A DNA stretch of 9,157 nucleotides. Origin: Leucothrix mucor (GTDB lineage: Bacteria; Pseudomonadota; Gammaproteobacteria; Thiotrichales; Thiotrichaceae). Below are positions 7,130 through 9,157 of this stretch, in pieces (the first letter of the stretch is position 1; each line of letters opens with the position of its first letter). The stretch lies in assembly GCA_015662325.1 (NCBI GenBank), contig DQUJ01000251.1, forward strand, positions 1-9,157, read 5' to 3'. The notes under the pieces were generated by a model. It saw only the letters and a program-made list of their open reading frames with translations. It did no database searches and was not told the origin of the DNA. The translations under genes and the position numbers were made by a program.

Positions 7130-7224
7130 TAGCTTACAAGCGATCATATTCTAGGCATGTCTCGAAGGGAATGGTTATTCCCTTTGCAAGAGTCATAACA
7201 ACGAAGATGGTCGCTTGTAAGCTA
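7130..7224. repeat. 18-bp inverted repeat enclosing a second hairpin, inside the MITE
   Basis: TAGCTTACAAGCGATCAT (7130-7147) and ATGGTCGCTTGTAAGCTA (7207-7224) are complementary at 17 of 18 positions; the odd pair would be G-U in plus-strand RNA. The 59-base loop contains a perfect 8-bp hairpin, AAGGGAAT (7165-7172) with ATTCCCTT (7177-7184) around GGTT. The result is a long branched cruciform or RNA structure. Confidence 0.85.
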
Positions 7225-7328
7225 TCCCTACGGGGCTTAGCTAAAAAGACAGTCTCGTTGTTGTAACTTTTTGACAGGTCTAGACATGACTTCAACGTTA
7301 CGCCTAGATGCTGACTTTTTGGCGTTGC

Positions 7329-7358
7329 CAGATGAATTGTTTAATTAATAGAGGTGCC
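7329..7358 (-). repeat. Right terminal inverted repeat of the MITE
   Basis: On the minus strand it starts GGCACCTCTATTAA and ends ATTCATCTG. It pairs with 7097-7128. Confidence 0.65.
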
Positions 7359-7386
7359 TAAATAAAGAAAATATTTAAAAGCGAAA

Positions 7387-9157
7387 CTAATTACGTAAAG
7401 CAACCCGTGTATTGCTGCGGCCACCACGGTATACCCATTCGATTAGCTTATCATGCGCGGGTAAACCTCTGTGCCGTGCTTTCGGGTCGTTATGCATAAT
7501 TGCGATGGCGTAAGTTTTACCATTAGATGCTTTTACATAACCGGCAATACTGCGCACATCGCGAAGCGTTCCTGTTTTGAAAAAGCCTCTGCCACGTACG
7601 GGTGTTCCACGTAAACGACGTTTCATTGTGCCATCTATTCCGGCAATCGCGAGTGATTGCATTAACACATTTCTATAAGGGCTTTTATGTGCATCCACTA
7701 ATAAATCACCAATATGTCGTGCGCTAATTCGTGCATGCCGGCTCAAGCCAGAACCATTTTCAATACGTAACTCAGGGAAGCGTAATCCACGTGAATTTAG
7801 CCATGCACTGACTGCATTTGCGCCTTTGCGAGGTGTGCCTTGTCCGCCAAAATATTTAGCACCAATGGTCAATAGTAATTGGCGCGCCATTACATTATTA
7901 CTGTCTTTAGCAATGGCAGGCAATACTTGAGCGAGTGTGCGCGAATATGTTTTAAGTAATAGGCGAGAATTAGCAGGTGCGCGGCCCATTGCAAAACGAG
8001 CATTAAATGTGCCGCCAACATCGCGTTTCCACATGGATTTCATCGAGCCGTAAATCATTTCTGAAGGCTTACTTATCACGCGAGTGTAACTCCGTGTTCT
8101 ACAGCGTGAAGAGAATGTACCGCTAAACGTCGCAATTACCTGTGCGCCACGATGGGAAATACCAATGCGTGGACGACACCCGCGTCGTGTTTTACGCATG
8201 CGGTTTACTATTTTTAAATTATGTGCCGGTGTTGAAGTACTAACATGAACACGTTTGCCTTTAGCTCTTACATGAAAAGTGCTAATACGTTCATTGTATA
8301 AAAGCGCATCGGGCTGAGCATTGTAAGCTGCAAATGTTTTGCCATCAAATGCGCCTGCATGCTGTCTTGGAATACTAAAGTGGCTGTTATCGAATACTAC
8401 GCGACCTTTAATATTACGAATGCCTTTGGCACGAATACTCTTTAATACTTTGCGTAATTCGGCGGTATCAAACTCAGGTGAACCATAACCTTTAATAATA
8501 AGATCACCTTGAAGTGTGCCATTTTTCACATTGCCATGCGTGTAAATATCTAACGGCCAACGGTAATTAGGGCCTAATACGCCAAGTGCCGCGTAGGATG
8601 TAATCAGTTTCATAACTGATGCGGGTACGCGCGACACCGTGTCTTTATGCGCTAATAATGGTTTGGGTGAATTTACATCTTGCACGTAAGCACTCATACC
8701 GTATTCGCTTAAGCGCGCATTTCGTAATTTATGCTTAATCTCAAACGGTAAAGAATTGTAAACCGCAGGTAAATTGCGTGATCGGAAAGTGGCGTGGCTT
8801 TCTTTGGGCTTGCTTCCATGTTGCTGGCTTTGTGCTACTGGGCTTTTCCAAGGTTTAGCATTCGGTTTTTTATTTGCTTGTTGTTTTTTAAGTTGTGCCT
8901 GCTTAAACCGCCATTGGTATTGGGCGCGCGTTAATTGTTTAGGTGCTTTTGTTGGTGCTTGTTTTTTACGCGCAATCTGTGCTTTTTTTAGGGCTTGTTT
9001 TTGCGGAACAGCTTGATGTTTAGAGTGCGTTAGTTTTTTTGCTCTTTGCTGTGCTTCCCATTTCGCTTTCCATGCGGCACGTTGCCTATCTAATTTTGTA
9101 ACAGGTCGTTTTTCAATAGGGCGCTTTTGTACAGGAGGACGTTGTTGATGTATTGGG
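7387..9157 (-). CDS. dacB: D-alanyl-D-alanine carboxypeptidase/endopeptidase (PBP4/DacB, peptidase S13), 5' end missing
   Basis: A periplasmic peptidoglycan hydrolase that trims D-Ala or cuts cross-links. Counting from the Met at 8697, the three penicillin-binding motifs are SVMK (Ser27, nucleophile), SNN (266-268) and KTG (374-376). The spacings of 239 and 108 are close to those of E. coli DacB (244 and 111), so the large inserted domains are present. Cys174 and Cys199 may pair. The Met at 8697 is not the true start: the frame stays open to the right edge, and the family's N-terminal strands (LPFEIKHKL and on) lie upstream of it. At least 589 residues are therefore visible, without the signal peptide. 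About 120 residues before the S13 domain are low complexity, rich in Lys, Arg, Gln, Ala and Pro with very few acids, unlike ordinary DacB. It is on the same strand as soeABC but separated from it by the MITE. Confidence 0.88.
   Translation of the reverse strand, partial: PIHQQRPPVQKRPIEKRPVTKLDRQRAAWKAKWEAQQRAKKLTHSKHQAVPQKQALKKAQIARKKQAPTKAPKQLTRAQYQWRFKQAQLKKQQANKKPNAKPWKSPVAQSQQHGSKPKESHATFRSRNLPAVYNSLPFEIKHKLRNARLSEYGMSAYVQDVNSPKPLLAHKDTVSRVPASVMKLITSYAALGVLGPNYRWPLDIYTHGNVKNGTLQGDLIIKGYGSPEFDTAELRKVLKSIRAKGIRNIKGRVVFDNSHFSIPRQHAGAFDGKTFAAYNAQPDALLYNERISTFHVRAKGKRVHVSTSTPAHNLKIVNRMRKTRRGCRPRIGISHRGAQVIATFSGTFSSRCRTRSYTRVISKPSEMIYGSMKSMWKRDVGGTFNARFAMGRAPANSRLLLKTYSRTLAQVLPAIAKDSNNVMARQLLLTIGAKYFGGQGTPRKGANAVSAWLNSRGLRFPELRIENGSGLSRHARISARHIGDLLVDAHKSPYRNVLMQSLAIAGIDGTMKRRLRGTPVRGRGFFKTGTLRDVRSIAGYVKASNGKTYAIAIMHNDPKARHRGLPAHDKLIEWVYRGGRSNTRVALRN

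Larger units (their letters stand above)
7097..7358. mobile_element. Putative 262-bp MITE (non-coding, long terminal inverted repeats)
   Basis: The ends form a terminal inverted repeat: bases 7097-7128 aligned with the reverse complement of 7329-7358 give about 26 matches in 32 columns (4 mismatches, 2 one-base gaps), including CTCTATTAA and TTCATCTG blocks. The outer ends read GGGTATCTC and GGCACCTC. Immediately outside are TAATTAAA (7089-7096) and TAAATAAA (7359-7366), 7 of 8 identical with TAAA shared exactly, which fits a target duplication of 8 or 4 (or 3) bases. No gene fits inside. The interior holds strong hairpins. Non-autonomous elements of this kind are moved by a transposase elsewhere; GG-starting ends with AT-rich duplications bring IS1595 or IS5 relatives to mind, but I cannot assign a family. 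Confidence 0.68.

Noticed and set aside
7097..7358. The palindromic region as an integron attC site or a CRISPR array
   Set aside because: There is no GTTRRRY core pair, no gene cassette and no regularly spaced direct repeats; the long imperfect ends fit a MITE better.
8695..8697. ATG at 8697 as the start of dacB
   Set aside because: The reading frame continues upstream without a stop to the window edge, and S13-family N-terminal sequence (LPFEIKHKL) precedes it.
8774..9016. An open frame on the plus strand giving a Cys/Leu/Phe-rich, apparently membrane-like 80-residue protein
   Set aside because: It is the exact antisense of the Lys/Gln-rich part of dacB; AAA and CAA codons read as hydrophobic residues on the other strand. 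It has no ribosome site.

Overview
The window looks like chromosomal DNA of a moderately AT-rich gammaproteobacterium, probably a sulfur oxidiser. The clues are a complete three-subunit molybdoenzyme of the SoeABC (cytoplasmic sulfite dehydrogenase) type and a TcdA/CsdL-type tRNA-modification enzyme. A member of the Thiotrichales or a related group is a reasonable guess, but it is inference only.

Layout from left to right. Bases 2-574 (+) are the 3' end of a gene for a surface or secreted protein with a PKD domain. Converging on it is tcdA (646-1446, -), which starts with TTG behind a good ribosome binding site. A 170-bp divergent spacer follows, then a small unrecognised gene (1617-2117, +) that may be a ParC-like partition-associated protein. 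It converges, with a 10-bp gap, on the three-gene operon soeA-soeB-soeC (6936 down to 2128, -). soeA and soeB overlap by ATGA. The 127-bp soeB-soeC gap holds a REP-like CCCTCTCCC hairpin and a second perfect hairpin. Upstream of soeA lies about 450 bp without genes. It contains a 262-bp element with roughly 31-bp terminal inverted repeats, an AT-rich 8-bp flanking direct repeat (7 of 8 identical) and strong internal palindromes, which I read as a MITE. The last gene (7387 to the window edge, -) encodes a PBP4/DacB-type peptidase. Its reading frame stays open to the right edge, and an unusual Lys/Arg/Gln-rich region of at least about 120 residues precedes the catalytic domain.

How the genes fit together: SoeA (Mo-bisMGD, one FeS cluster), SoeB (four [4Fe-4S] clusters) and SoeC (eight-helix membrane anchor) would oxidise sulfite to sulfate on the cytoplasmic side and pass electrons to the quinone pool. 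The other genes are housekeeping (tRNA t6A cyclisation, peptidoglycan trimming) or of unknown role and show no clear link to the operon. I see no wholly new multi-gene system. The less ordinary items are the MITE, the repeat-bearing gap inside the operon and the basic extension on DacB.
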